Shown here piece by piece: positions 1-8,633 of a stretch of DNA of 64,000 bases. The DNA is from Alloalcanivorax venustensis ISO4 (GTDB lineage Bacteria; Pseudomonadota; Gammaproteobacteria; Pseudomonadales; Alcanivoracaceae), in contig NZ_ARXR01000005.1 in NCBI RefSeq assembly GCF_015356855.1, positions 1-64,000 on the forward strand, in the 5' to 3' direction. The notes beneath the pieces were generated by a model, which saw only the letters and a program-made list of their open reading frames with translations, was not told where the DNA came from and did no database searches. The position numbers were made by a program, and so were the translations under genes. Each line of letters begins with the position of its first letter. Position 1 is the stretch's first letter.

Positions 1-67
1 CCGCCGCCAGCGCCAGCCAGGCCAGCGCCGAGCGGGGCCGGGCCAGAGCGGTGACCGGCGCCGTCAT
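1..67 (-). CDS. 5' end of an unidentified gene, cut by the window edge
   Basis: An ATG at 67-65 on the minus strand opens a frame that stays open to the window edge. It reads M-T-A-P-V-T-A-L-A-R-P followed by an Ala/Leu/Trp-rich stretch. The ATG overlaps the TGA of the upstream TetR gene (ATGA), the usual sign of translational coupling in an operon. The hydrophobic start would suit a membrane segment or signal sequence, but 22 residues are too few to name a family. It is probably co-transcribed with the regulator. Confidence 0.5.
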   Translation of the reverse strand, partial: MTAPVTALARPRSALAWLALAA

Positions 68-762
68 GCGCGCCGCGCCGGTGGCGCCTCCGCCGCCGCG
101 AACAGCAGGTCCATGGTGGTGTCGCCGGTGCGGAACTCCTGCTTCATGGCGTCCAGATGATCAAGCGCCTCGCCGCGCAGGTAGGGCGCCTCCAGACAGA
201 TAATCTGGTAGATGCCCTGGCGCAGCAGGGTGCGGTCCAGCGCCTCGTCGCCGGTGGCGTCCGGGTTCAGGCCGTGGGTGAAACCGGGCCACGACGCCGC
301 CAGCACCCAGGTGTTGACCAGCAGGCCGCGCAGCTCTTCGTCGCTGGCCTCGATCAGACCGCTGTCGCGCAGGCTGCGGTAGATCACCAGGCCGCGCTCC
401 AGGCTGTCCTGGACGAACACCTTGTAGCGCCGGCGCAGCTCCGCGTCCTGGTGGAGAAAGTGGGCCAGGTCCCGGTGCAGGAAGCGGGCCTGCCACATGG
501 ACTCCAGGATGCCCTCGAAATAGCGCATCTTGTCCTGCCAGGTGAGCGGCCCTTCCGGCACCGTCAGCAGATCGCGGATCTGCTCCTGGTAGCGTTCGAA
601 CAGCGCCGCCACGATCGCCGCCTTGTTGCGGTAGTGGTAGTAGAGGTTGCCCGGGCTGATGCCCAGACCCTCGGCGATGTGGTTGGTGGTGACGTTGCGC
701 TCGCCGGCACGGTTGAACAGGTTCAGGGCGGTATCCAGGATGCGCGTTTTCGTGTCGGTCAT
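64..762 (-). CDS. TetR/AcrR-family transcriptional regulator
   Basis: The 232-residue protein has a TetR N-terminal helix-turn-helix: T-R-I-L-D-T-A-L-N-L-F-N opens helix 1, and the recognition part I-S-P-G-N-L-Y-Y-H-Y lies near residues 37-46. The remainder is an all-helical ligand-binding domain. The start is the ATG at 762; the longer frame to 777 would begin with TTG. It is divergent from the aldehyde dehydrogenase at 877. The gap holds a perfect 16-bp palindrome (816-831), so the protein probably represses that gene and itself. The ligand is unknown; an aldehyde, alcohol or fatty acid is a guess from context. Confidence 0.9.
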   Translation of the reverse strand: MTDTKTRILDTALNLFNRAGERNVTTNHIAEGLGISPGNLYYHYRNKAAIVAALFERYQEQIRDLLTVPEGPLTWQDKMRYFEGILESMWQARFLHRDLAHFLHQDAELRRRYKVFVQDSLERGLVIYRSLRDSGLIEASDEELRGLLVNTWVLAASWPGFTHGLNPDATGDEALDRTLLRQGIYQIICLEAPYLRGEALDHLDAMKQEFRTGDTTMDLLFAAAEAPPARRA

Positions 763-807
763 AACGGGCCAAATCAAAGCGTACTGCGGGGACGATGAAA
801 CAGTCTG

Positions 808-836
808 TTGACTCCTAGAGTAATTACTCTAAAAAT
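808..836 (+). promoter_or_regulatory. Candidate promoter with TetR-type operator palindrome
   Basis: TTGACT at 808-813 resembles a -35 box. A perfect 16-bp palindrome TAGAGTAATTACTCTA follows at 816-831, with an A-rich weak -10 around 830-836. A palindrome between the -35 and -10 elements is where a TetR repressor would block RNA polymerase. No strong -10 match is present, so the exact promoter is uncertain; the palindrome itself is exact. Confidence 0.6.
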
Positions 837-876
837 CGAGGACAGTCTAATAAACAAACGCCCAGGGAGGCGCATT

Positions 877-2319
877 ATGGTCGCCGAGATCAAAGAACTC
901 CAAACCGAGCATGCGCAGATCGAGCGCATGAAGCGCATTTTCGCCGCCCAGAAAGCGGCGTACCGCCGCCAGCCCTACCCCACCGCCGAGCAGCGCCATG
1001 AGCATATTCAGCAGCTCAAGCCGATGCTGCTGGACAACATGGACGCCTGGGTGGAGGCGCTGAACGCCGACTTCGGCAACCGCTCCGCCGACGAGACCAA
1101 GCTGGCGGAGATGCTCACCAGCGTGGAAGGCATCAAGTACCACGCCAAGCATCTGCGCAAATGGATGAAACCCTCCAAGCGCAAGGTCGGCGCCGCCCAA
1201 TGGCCCGGCAAGGTGTGGGTGGAATACCAGCCGCTGGGCGTGGTGGGCATTATCGTGCCCTGGAACTACCCGCTGTACCTGGCCATCGGCCCGATGCTGG
1301 CGGCGCTGGCCGCCGGCAACCGGGTGATGATCAAGATGAGCGAATCCACGCCGCGCACCGGCGAACTGCTCGAGGAACTGATCGGCAAGACCTTCGCCGA
1401 GGATCACGTGGCCGTGGTCAACGGCGAAGTGGACGTGGCGGCGGCGTTCTCCAGCCTGCCGTTCGACCACCTGCTGTTCACCGGCTCCACCACCGTGGGC
1501 AAGCACATCATGCGCGCCGCGGCGGAGAACCTGACCCCGGTGACCCTGGAGCTGGGCGGCAAGAGCCCCTGCATCATCGGCGAGGATTTCCCGATGAAGG
1601 ACGCGGTGGAGCGCATCGCCTTCGGCAAGTGTCTCAACAGCGGCCAGACCTGCGTGGCGCCGGACTACATCATGGTGCCGGAAAACCGCGTGCGGGAATT
1701 CGTCGACGCCTGGAAAGCCCAGGTCACTGAACTCTACCCGACGCTACGCGACAACCCGGACTTCACCAGCATCATCAACGAGCGCCAGTACCGCCGGCTC
1801 AACAGCTACCTGGACGACGCCCGGGAAAAAGGCGCCGAGGTGATCACCATCAACCCGGCGGAGGAGAACCTGGACGGCAGCCGCAAGATTCCCCACACCC
1901 TGGTGCTCAATGTCACCGACGACATGAAGATCGCCGAGGACGAAATCTTCGGCCCGCTGATGCTGGTGGTGCCCTACAAGACCCTCGACGACGCCATTGA
2001 TTACGTCAACGACCGGCCACGCCCGCTGGCGCTTTACTATTTCGACTGGAACGCCCGCAACGGCGAGCACGTGCTGCACCACACCCACTCCGGCGGTGTG
2101 TGCCTGAACGACACCATCACCCAGGTGGGCGTGGACGACATGCCGTTCGGCGGGGTGGGTCCCTCCGGCATGGGTCACTACCACGGCCCGGAAGGCTTCC
2201 TCACCTTCTCCAAGGCCAAGGGCGTGTACAAGAAGGGCAAGATGAACGCCACCAAACACATTCTGCCGCCCTACGGACGCGGGATGCATAAGTTCATCTA
2301 CAAATTCATGCTCAAGTAA
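877..2319 (+). CDS. calB: Coniferyl-aldehyde-dehydrogenase-type NAD(P) aldehyde dehydrogenase
   Basis: This 480-residue enzyme of the class 3 aldehyde dehydrogenase group oxidises aldehydes to acids. The active-site glutamate lies in L-E-L-G-G-K-S-P near residue 225 and the nucleophilic cysteine in N-S-G-Q-T-C-V-A-P near residue 259. An N-terminal Rossmann region with I-V-P-W-N-Y-P is present, and the C-terminus is Lys-rich. The start is the ATG at 877, preceded by GGGAGG; an upstream in-frame extension from 808 lacks a ribosome site and contains the promoter. Next to an alcohol oxidoreductase it more likely handles fatty or aromatic aldehydes than coniferyl aldehyde specifically. Confidence 0.85.
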   Translation: MVAEIKELQTEHAQIERMKRIFAAQKAAYRRQPYPTAEQRHEHIQQLKPMLLDNMDAWVEALNADFGNRSADETKLAEMLTSVEGIKYHAKHLRKWMKPSKRKVGAAQWPGKVWVEYQPLGVVGIIVPWNYPLYLAIGPMLAALAAGNRVMIKMSESTPRTGELLEELIGKTFAEDHVAVVNGEVDVAAAFSSLPFDHLLFTGSTTVGKHIMRAAAENLTPVTLELGGKSPCIIGEDFPMKDAVERIAFGKCLNSGQTCVAPDYIMVPENRVREFVDAWKAQVTELYPTLRDNPDFTSIINERQYRRLNSYLDDAREKGAEVITINPAEENLDGSRKIPHTLVLNVTDDMKIAEDEIFGPLMLVVPYKTLDDAIDYVNDRPRPLALYYFDWNARNGEHVLHHTHSGGVCLNDTITQVGVDDMPFGGVGPSGMGHYHGPEGFLTFSKAKGVYKKGKMNATKHILPPYGRGMHKFIYKFMLK

Positions 2320-2336
2320 GCCATGTTGAAATAACC

Positions 2337-2363
2337 GGACCCGCCCCTGGGCGGGGCGGGTCC
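2337..2363 (+). other. Intergenic GC-rich stem-loop after the aldehyde dehydrogenase
   Basis: Two perfect 11-bp arms (2337-2347 and 2353-2363) enclose a 5-nt loop. There is no T-run on either side, so it is not a canonical intrinsic terminator. It may tune readthrough from the dehydrogenase into the Tat lipoprotein/GMC genes or protect a 3' end. Confidence 0.6.
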
Positions 2364-2405
2364 GCCAGCCAACAACAAGAAACAGGCCAGCCGAGGATCC
2401 CTAAA

Positions 2406-2969
2406 ATGGACCAGGACAACATGCCAGGCTCCGGCGTCGACCGCCGTGGTTTTCTGAAACTCAGCGCCTGGGGCGGGGCGGCACTGGCCGTCGGCGCCGG
2501 CGCCAGCACACTGCTTACCGGGTGCAGCTCGGACCCGGGTCCCGCCACCGGCTTCAAACACCTTCGCGATAAGGACGTCACCCTGCTGCGGCCGCTGATG
2601 TCGCCGCTGCTCGGCGGCGGCCTGGAAGCGGTGGACGGCGCCGGACCGGACCAGGCGCTGCAGGCTTTCGACCGTCTGCTGCAGGGCGGCACCGACGGCC
2701 AGCGCGGTCAGCTGTTCCAGCTTCTGGATCTGATGCAACTGGGCGCCGCGCGCTGGTGGATCACCGGCACCTGGGCGCACTTCGAGGAGCAGAGCGACGC
2801 GCAACTGCGCGACACGCTCGCCCACTGGGCCAGCAATGACAGCGGCTTCCCCAAGCTCGCCTTCAAGGGCCTGACCCAGCCGATCATGATGGCCTGGTAC
2901 GTCACTCCGGAAGCGGCGCTGACCACGGGATACCCCGGCCCGCCGGTGACCGGATCCAACGCCGCATAG
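2406..2969 (+). CDS. Tat-exported lipoprotein, gluconate-2-dehydrogenase subunit 3-like
   Basis: This 187-residue protein begins with a twin-arginine signal (D-R-R-G-F-L-K-L near residues 12-19), then a hydrophobic stretch and a lipobox L-L-T-G-C near residue 40. It should therefore be folded, Tat-exported and lipid-anchored. The mature part fits the small (gamma) subunit of membrane-bound GMC-type dehydrogenases, which escorts the flavoprotein through Tat. It lies 37 bp upstream of a GMC oxidoreductase lacking a signal peptide, exactly the pairing expected for piggy-back export. The family assignment rests on architecture and context more than on conserved residues. Confidence 0.75.
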   Translation: MDQDNMPGSGVDRRGFLKLSAWGGAALAVGAGASTLLTGCSSDPGPATGFKHLRDKDVTLLRPLMSPLLGGGLEAVDGAGPDQALQAFDRLLQGGTDGQRGQLFQLLDLMQLGAARWWITGTWAHFEEQSDAQLRDTLAHWASNDSGFPKLAFKGLTQPIMMAWYVTPEAALTTGYPGPPVTGSNAA

Positions 2970-3006
2970 CGCCTGTACCCACCCCAAAACAATAAGGAGC
3001 CGGGTC

Positions 3007-4617
3007 ATGCAGGACCTGTCCACACTTAAGATTCAGAACATCGCCGACCCCTGGGACAACGCCAGGGAAAAATGGAACCTGATCGACGGCGCCACCGTCA
3101 GCGACGACCGCACCCTGGAGGCCGATGTGGTGATCATCGGCACCGGCGCCGGCGGCGGGGTGAGCGCGGAAATACTCAGCGCCGCCGGCCTCAAGGTGAT
3201 CCTGGTGGAGGCCGGGCGCCTCACCAGCTCCCGGGATTTCAATCTCAATGAAGGCGACGCCTACCGGCAGCTGTACCAGGAGGGCGCCATGCGCGCCACC
3301 AAGGACGGCGCCATCACCATTCTGCAGGGCCGCACCGTGGGCGGCACCACGGTGGTCAACTGGACCTCCAGCTTCCGCACGCCCAAGGAAACCCTCAACC
3401 ACTGGCGCGAGCGCTTCGGCGTCGACAACACCAGCCGCGCGGACCTGGACCCCTATTTCCAGCGCATGGAAAAGCAGCTCGGTATCGAGCCCTGGGCGAT
3501 GCCCGCCAACGCCAACAACGACGTGATCAAACGCGGCTGCGAAAAACTCGGCTGGGACTGGTCGGTGATTCCGAGAAACGTGCGCGGCTGCTGGAATATC
3601 GGCTACTGCGGCATGGGCTGCCCCACCAACGCCAAGCAGTCGATGCTGGTGACCACGCTGCCCGCCGCCATGGAGGCCGGCGCCACCCTGATCCACAGCG
3701 CCCGCGCCGACAAGCTGGTGCACGACGGCACCCGGGTGAGCGCCGTGCAGGTGACGCCCCTGAACCACGACCGCAACCCCACCGGCGCCACCGTGACCCT
3801 GAAAGCGCCCACCATCATCGCCGCCGGCGGCGGCATCCAGACCCCGGCGCTGCTGCTGCGCTCGGAGGTGCCGGACCCGGACGGCCGGGTGGGCAAGCGC
3901 ACCTTCCTGCACGTCACCAGCTTCGCCTTCGGCCGCTACGACCGGGAGATCGCCCCCTACTACGGCGCGCCCCAGTCGCTGCACTCGGACCAGTTCACCT
4001 TCACCGGCGGCGTCGACGGCCCGATCGGCTACAAGCTGGAGATGATGCCGCTGCACCCCGGCCTCACCGGGGCGCTGCTGGGCGGCTTCGGCGAGCAGGC
4101 CCGCGAGCACATCACCGCGCTGCCCAACACCGCCGCCTCCATCGCCCTGATGCGCGACGGCTTCCACGAAGAGAGCCCCGGCGGCACCGTGGAACTGCGC
4201 GACAACGGCGAGCCGGTACTCGATTACCCGGTCACCGACTATCTGCTCGACGGCGCCCGCCGCAGCCTGTACAGCCAGGTGGAAATGCAGTTCGCCGCCG
4301 GTGCCCGGGCGGTGCGGCCCGGCCACATCCGCGCGCCGTTCTATACCAGCTGGGCGCAGGCCCGCGAGGCCATGGCAGACCTCAGCTACCAGGCCCTGGA
4401 CGTGCCGCTGGGCAGCGCCCATGTGATGGGCGGTTGCCCCATGGGCGACAAGGACCGCGGTCTGGTGGACGCCCAGGGGCGCTACCGCCATCTGGAGAAT
4501 CTGTATGTGTTCGACGGCTCGGTGTTCCCCACCAGCCTGGGGGTGAACCCTCAGTTGAGCATCTACGGGTTGAGCGCCCGCAACGCCACCGCTCTGGCGG
4601 AGCGGCTGCGGGCCTGA
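3007..4617 (+). CDS. GMC-family FAD alcohol oxidoreductase
   Basis: This 536-residue FAD enzyme probably oxidises alcohols to aldehydes and passes electrons to a membrane acceptor. The dinucleotide-binding motif I-I-G-T-G-A-G-G-G lies near residues 43-51, with E-A-G-R at the end of the second strand. The GMC C-terminal block carries A-H-V-M-G-G near 471 and V-N-P-Q-L near 518, including the catalytic His/Asn pair. There is no signal peptide of its own; the Tat lipoprotein upstream probably carries it out. The cytochrome c subunit found in gluconate/sorbitol dehydrogenases is not encoded beside it. With the aldehyde dehydrogenase it forms an alcohol-to-acid route; long-chain alcohols are the likely substrate. 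Confidence 0.85.
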   Translation: MQDLSTLKIQNIADPWDNAREKWNLIDGATVSDDRTLEADVVIIGTGAGGGVSAEILSAAGLKVILVEAGRLTSSRDFNLNEGDAYRQLYQEGAMRATKDGAITILQGRTVGGTTVVNWTSSFRTPKETLNHWRERFGVDNTSRADLDPYFQRMEKQLGIEPWAMPANANNDVIKRGCEKLGWDWSVIPRNVRGCWNIGYCGMGCPTNAKQSMLVTTLPAAMEAGATLIHSARADKLVHDGTRVSAVQVTPLNHDRNPTGATVTLKAPTIIAAGGGIQTPALLLRSEVPDPDGRVGKRTFLHVTSFAFGRYDREIAPYYGAPQSLHSDQFTFTGGVDGPIGYKLEMMPLHPGLTGALLGGFGEQAREHITALPNTAASIALMRDGFHEESPGGTVELRDNGEPVLDYPVTDYLLDGARRSLYSQVEMQFAAGARAVRPGHIRAPFYTSWAQAREAMADLSYQALDVPLGSAHVMGGCPMGDKDRGLVDAQGRYRHLENLYVFDGSVFPTSLGVNPQLSIYGLSARNATALAERLRA

Positions 4618-4624
4618 ATCGTAA

Positions 4625-5167
<543 letters not shown>

Positions 5168-5211
5168 CCGTTTCTCGCCCCCGATACCCCGTTCGCCAGA
5201 AGGAGGCCGCC

Positions 5212-6879
5212 ATGCGCTGGTTTTTCCCGCTTTTGTTGCTGTTCGCCGTCACCGCCCAGGCCGCCGGACCGGGCAAGGCGGCGATCGCCAGTGCCCACCC
5301 GCTGGCCACCGACGCCGGCTTCCAGATGCTCGAGCAGGGCGGTAACGCCTACGACGCGGCGGTGGCCGTGGCGGCGGCGCTGTCGGTGGTGGAGCCCTAT
5401 TCCGCCGGCATGGGCGGCGGCGGTTTCTGGCTGCTGCACCGCGAAAAGGACGACCTGCAGACCATGCTGGACGCCCGCGAGACGGCGCCGGCGGCGGCCA
5501 CCGAGGACATGTACCAGGACCAGGACGGCCAGGTGGTGCGCGACCGCGCCGTCAACGGCGCCCTGGCGGCGGGCATTCCCGGCCAGGCGGCGGCCTTCGC
5601 CTACCTCGCCGAACACTACGGCGAGCTGCCCCTGAAAACCACGCTGGCGCCGGCCATTAAGCTGGCGCGCCAGGGTTTCGAGGTGGAAGACCACTACCGG
5701 GCGCTGGCCGGCTACCGCAAGGACGTGCTCAACCGCTACCCCACCGCCGCCTCGGTGTTCCTGGATGACGGCGAAATACCGGCCAACGGCACCCTGATCC
5801 GGCAGCCGGATCTGGCCCGGGTTCTGGAGGCCCTGGCCGAGCAGGGGCGAGACGGTTTTTACCAGGGCCCGGTGGCGGAAAAACTGGTACGCGGGGTGCG
5901 CGAGGCCGGCGGCATCTGGACAAAACAGGACCTGAACAACTATCGGGTCAAGGAGCGGGCGCCGGTGGTCGGCCACTACCGAGGCGCCCGCATCGTCACG
6001 GCCCCACCGCCGTCCGCCGGCGGGCTGGTGATGCTGGAAGCGTTGAACATTCTCAATGAATTCAACGGCGGCGAGATTAGTGAGGACTTACTTCCTCACC
6101 TCACCGTGGAAGCCTGGCGGCGCGCCTATCAGGACCGGGGCCGCTATATGGGCGACCCGGATTTTGTTTCCATACCTGTGGATAACCTGTTGAGTAAATC
6201 CTACGCCGAGCAGCGGGCCGCCTCCATAAAGCTGGATAAGGCCACCCCCAGCAGCGAGCTGGGCGAACCCGTGGCCACCGGCGAAGGCTTCCATACCACC
6301 CACTTTTCGGTGCTCGACGGCGCCGGCAACCGGGTGGCCGCCACGCTCAGTATCAACCTGCCGTTCGGCAGCGGCTTCATGCCCGCCGGCACCGGCGTGA
6401 TCCTCAATAACGAGATGGACGATTTCTCCGCCAAGCCGGGCAGCCCCAACGCCTATGGCCTGGTGGGCAGCAAGGCCAACGCGGTGGCGCCGGGCAAGCG
6501 GCCGTTGTCCTCGATGACGCCTACCTTCGTGGAGTTCGACGACCGGGTGGCGATTCTCGGCACGCCGGGCGGCAGCCGTATCATCACCATGGTGATGCTG
6601 GGTGTGCTCGAGGCGGCCAATGACGCCCCGGTGGACGACTGGGTGAGCCGGGTACGCTTTCACCACCAGTTCCTGCCCGATCAGGTTCAGGCGGAACCCG
6701 CCTTCCTCGACATCGAAGCGGCGAAAAGCCTGCGCCTGCGCGGCCACGACGTGGTCTCCGTGGACCGCGAGTACGGCAACATGCAGGCGATTCTCTGGCG
6801 GCACGAGGACAACAGCGTCACCGCCGCCAGCGACCCGCGCGGCATCGGCGCGGCGCGGGTCGGCGCCGACGCGGACTGA
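5212..6879 (+). CDS. ggt: Gamma-glutamyltransferase (periplasmic, self-processing)
   Basis: This 555-residue N-terminal nucleophile hydrolase cleaves the gamma-glutamyl bond of glutathione in the periplasm. Residues 1-18 form a Sec signal peptide ending A-Q-A. The large-subunit region G-G-N-A-Y-D-A-A is near residue 43. The self-cleavage site T-T-H-F-S-V begins at about Thr362, which becomes the N-terminus and nucleophile of the small subunit. P-G-G-S-R-I-I lies near residue 460. It follows coaD by 44 bp with an AGGAGG-like ribosome site. It may supply cysteine or turn over glutathione conjugates. Confidence 0.95.
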   Translation: MRWFFPLLLLFAVTAQAAGPGKAAIASAHPLATDAGFQMLEQGGNAYDAAVAVAAALSVVEPYSAGMGGGGFWLLHREKDDLQTMLDARETAPAAATEDMYQDQDGQVVRDRAVNGALAAGIPGQAAAFAYLAEHYGELPLKTTLAPAIKLARQGFEVEDHYRALAGYRKDVLNRYPTAASVFLDDGEIPANGTLIRQPDLARVLEALAEQGRDGFYQGPVAEKLVRGVREAGGIWTKQDLNNYRVKERAPVVGHYRGARIVTAPPPSAGGLVMLEALNILNEFNGGEISEDLLPHLTVEAWRRAYQDRGRYMGDPDFVSIPVDNLLSKSYAEQRAASIKLDKATPSSELGEPVATGEGFHTTHFSVLDGAGNRVAATLSINLPFGSGFMPAGTGVILNNEMDDFSAKPGSPNAYGLVGSKANAVAPGKRPLSSMTPTFVEFDDRVAILGTPGGSRIITMVMLGVLEAANDAPVDDWVSRVRFHHQFLPDQVQAEPAFLDIEAAKSLRLRGHDVVSVDREYGNMQAILWRHEDNSVTAASDPRGIGAARVGADAD

Positions 6880-6913
6880 CCCCGGTGACGGCCGCCGCGG
6901 GGTGTGCTCCACT

Positions 6914-7711
6914 ATGCCCATGGACACCACCTTCGCGGCCCAGACTCTGCACTGCTACCCGCCGGCGCCGGCCCTGCGCGGGCTGGTCAGCCATTACTGG
7001 CTGAGCCGCGACGGCGGCGGCGACCGCCACCGGGTGCTGCCGGACGGCTGCGTGGACCTGGTGCTGCGCCTGCGCGACGGCGATGGCGCCTGGCAGGCGT
7101 TCGGCACCAGCACCCGGCCATCGGACGTGCCGGTGGAGCCCGGCTGTGTCTATTTCGGTATCCGCTTCCAGCCCGGCCAGAGCCGCCATTTCCTGCCCCT
7201 GCCCGGGCGTTTTCTCACCGACACCGCCCAGCCTCTGGCCCGGCCCGCCGACTTGTCGGCGGAGCGCCTCGCCGAATTGATCGCCCGCCCCGACCCCGCC
7301 TTTGCCGTGGACCGGCTGCTTTCCCGGTGGCTCGCCGGGCAGCCGCCCCAACCAAGACGCCTGGACGGCGCCCTGGCGCTGCTTTCCCGTGCCGCCCCCG
7401 GCGTCAGCGTGACCGCCCTGTCGGCGCGCCTGAACCTGAGCCGCCGGCAACTGGAGCGCGACTTCCTGGAGTGGGTCGGCGTGCCGCCCAAGGTGTTCAT
7501 GGGCATCCGCCGCAGCCAGCAGGCCCTGGCGTTGCTGAGCCGCCCGTCACCCGCCGCGCCGCTGGCCGACATCGCGCTGGCCGCCGGCTACACCGATCAG
7601 AGCCATATGACCCGGGAGCTGAAACGCTACCTGGGCGTCACCCCGGGGGCGCCCCGGCTGCCGATGCACGATGTCGCCTTTATTCAAGAACAGGCCGGCG
7701 CGCCGACCTAG
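6914..7711 (+). CDS. AraC-family helix-turn-helix regulator
   Basis: This 265-residue protein has an N-terminal half containing H-Y-W and a cupin-like sensing region, of the kind seen before AraC domains (DUF6597 type). The C-terminal half carries two helix-turn-helix units, with S-R-R-Q-L-E-R-D-F near residue 185 and A-G-Y-T-D-Q-S-H-M-T-R near 231, followed by G-V-T-P. The start could be ATG 6914 or ATG 6920; GTG 6902 is also open. The glyoxalase-fold gene begins 35 bp downstream, so it may control that gene. The effector is unknown. Confidence 0.85.
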   Translation: MPMDTTFAAQTLHCYPPAPALRGLVSHYWLSRDGGGDRHRVLPDGCVDLVLRLRDGDGAWQAFGTSTRPSDVPVEPGCVYFGIRFQPGQSRHFLPLPGRFLTDTAQPLARPADLSAERLAELIARPDPAFAVDRLLSRWLAGQPPQPRRLDGALALLSRAAPGVSVTALSARLNLSRRQLERDFLEWVGVPPKVFMGIRRSQQALALLSRPSPAAPLADIALAAGYTDQSHMTRELKRYLGVTPGAPRLPMHDVAFIQEQAGAPT

Positions 7712-7746
7712 AGTGGGGCTTCTTCTCAAGCCAAAGGAGCAACGCG

Positions 7747-8112
7747 ATGAAACTCTGGTCCGGTGTGGTCACCGAGCACTTGCAGGCGTGCCGGGATTTC
7801 TACGTGCGCCTGTTTCAGTGCCGGGTGCTGTTCGACAGCGACTGGTTCGTTCTGCTGGAGCTGGGCGGCGGCGAGCTGGGTTTCCTGGCCCCGCAACAGG
7901 AGGCCCAGGCGGCGGCGTTTCAACGCCCGTTGCGCGACGGACGGGGCCTGTGGGTCACCATCGACGTGGACGACGCGGACGCCGAATACCGGCGGCTGCA
8001 GGCATTGGGGGTGCCGATCGAGGTGGCGATCCGCGATGAAGCCTGGGGCGACCGGCACTTCGTCATCCTCGACCCGGCCGGCATCGCCGTGGACGTGGTC
8101 CAGCACGGCTAA
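7747..8112 (+). CDS. Glyoxalase/bleomycin-resistance-fold protein
   Basis: This 121-residue single-domain protein has the vicinal-oxygen-chelate fold: W-S-G-V-V-T-E-H-L-Q near the N-terminus, then F-Y-V-R-L-F, and the C-terminal R-H-F-V-I-L-D-P-A-G-I-A-V-D-V-V strand. The start is ATG 7747, with AAAGGAG about 10 bases upstream. It is probably co-transcribed with the AraC-type regulator, a frequent pairing. The substrate is unknown; lyase, dioxygenase and antibiotic-binding members share the fold. Confidence 0.8.
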   Translation: MKLWSGVVTEHLQACRDFYVRLFQCRVLFDSDWFVLLELGGGELGFLAPQQEAQAAAFQRPLRDGRGLWVTIDVDDADAEYRRLQALGVPIEVAIRDEAWGDRHFVILDPAGIAVDVVQHG

Positions 8113-8131
8113 CCATAAAACAACACAATCA

Positions 8132-8169
8132 CCGGCGTCTGGCCTTTTGGAACCTGTGCAAGACGCCGG
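8132..8169. repeat. Short inverted repeat between two small genes
   Basis: Nine-base arms CCGGCGTCT (8132-8140) and AGACGCCGG (8161-8169) are perfect complements around a 20-nt loop. No T-run follows directly. It could be a weak terminator or mRNA-end structure after the glyoxalase-fold gene. Confidence 0.4.
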
Positions 8170-8210
8170 GGGCCGCTCAGAATCGTTCTTTTTTCAGACA
8201 CGGAGCGCCC

Positions 8211-8633
8211 ATGGGCCAGCAACGCATCGAAATCGACAAGGAATTTCCGTTCCCGGTCAGCGACCTGTTCAACCACCTCAGTGAGCACGAGAACCTGTCC
8301 GCCCTGTTCGCCCCGGCCAAGGTCCGGCGCGTCAAGGAGGGGGACGTGGAGCCCAACGGCGTGGGGTCGGTGCGCCGGCTGTCGCTGCCTCTGACGCCGG
8401 CCTTCGAAGAGACCGTCACCGAGTTCGAGCGCGACCGCCGCATCGCCTACCGCATCACCAAGGGCAGCCCGCTGCGCGATCACCACGGGGTGATGGTGTT
8501 TTCCGAGACCGCCGGCGGTTCCCGCCTGCACTACACCATTGTCTTCAAGGGCAAGCTGCCGCTGATCGCCGCCGTGATCAAGCCGGTGCTCGACCGCGCC
8601 ATCCGCAAGGGCCTCAACGACCTGCGGCTTTAA
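8211..8633 (+). CDS. SRPBCC (START-like) family protein
   Basis: This 140-residue protein has the polyketide-cyclase/START-like helix-grip pattern: an N-terminal strand I-E-I-D-K-E-F-P-F-P with a V-S-D-L-F-N-H-L-S helix, a mid strand pair around the G-V-G-S-V-R-R-L turn, and a long C-terminal helix. It would bind a hydrophobic ligand in the cytosol. Its stop codon overlaps that of the convergent Kef-type antiporter: both stops lie in TTAA at 8630-8633. No specific function can be given. Confidence 0.8.
   Translation: MGQQRIEIDKEFPFPVSDLFNHLSEHENLSALFAPAKVRRVKEGDVEPNGVGSVRRLSLPLTPAFEETVTEFERDRRIAYRITKGSPLRDHHGVMVFSETAGGSRLHYTIVFKGKLPLIAAVIKPVLDRAIRKGLNDLRL

Noticed and set aside
2902-4491. 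A 529-codon minus-strand frame opposite the GMC oxidoreductase
   Set aside because: Antisense shadow of a recognised gene, with low-complexity Gly/Ala/His composition.
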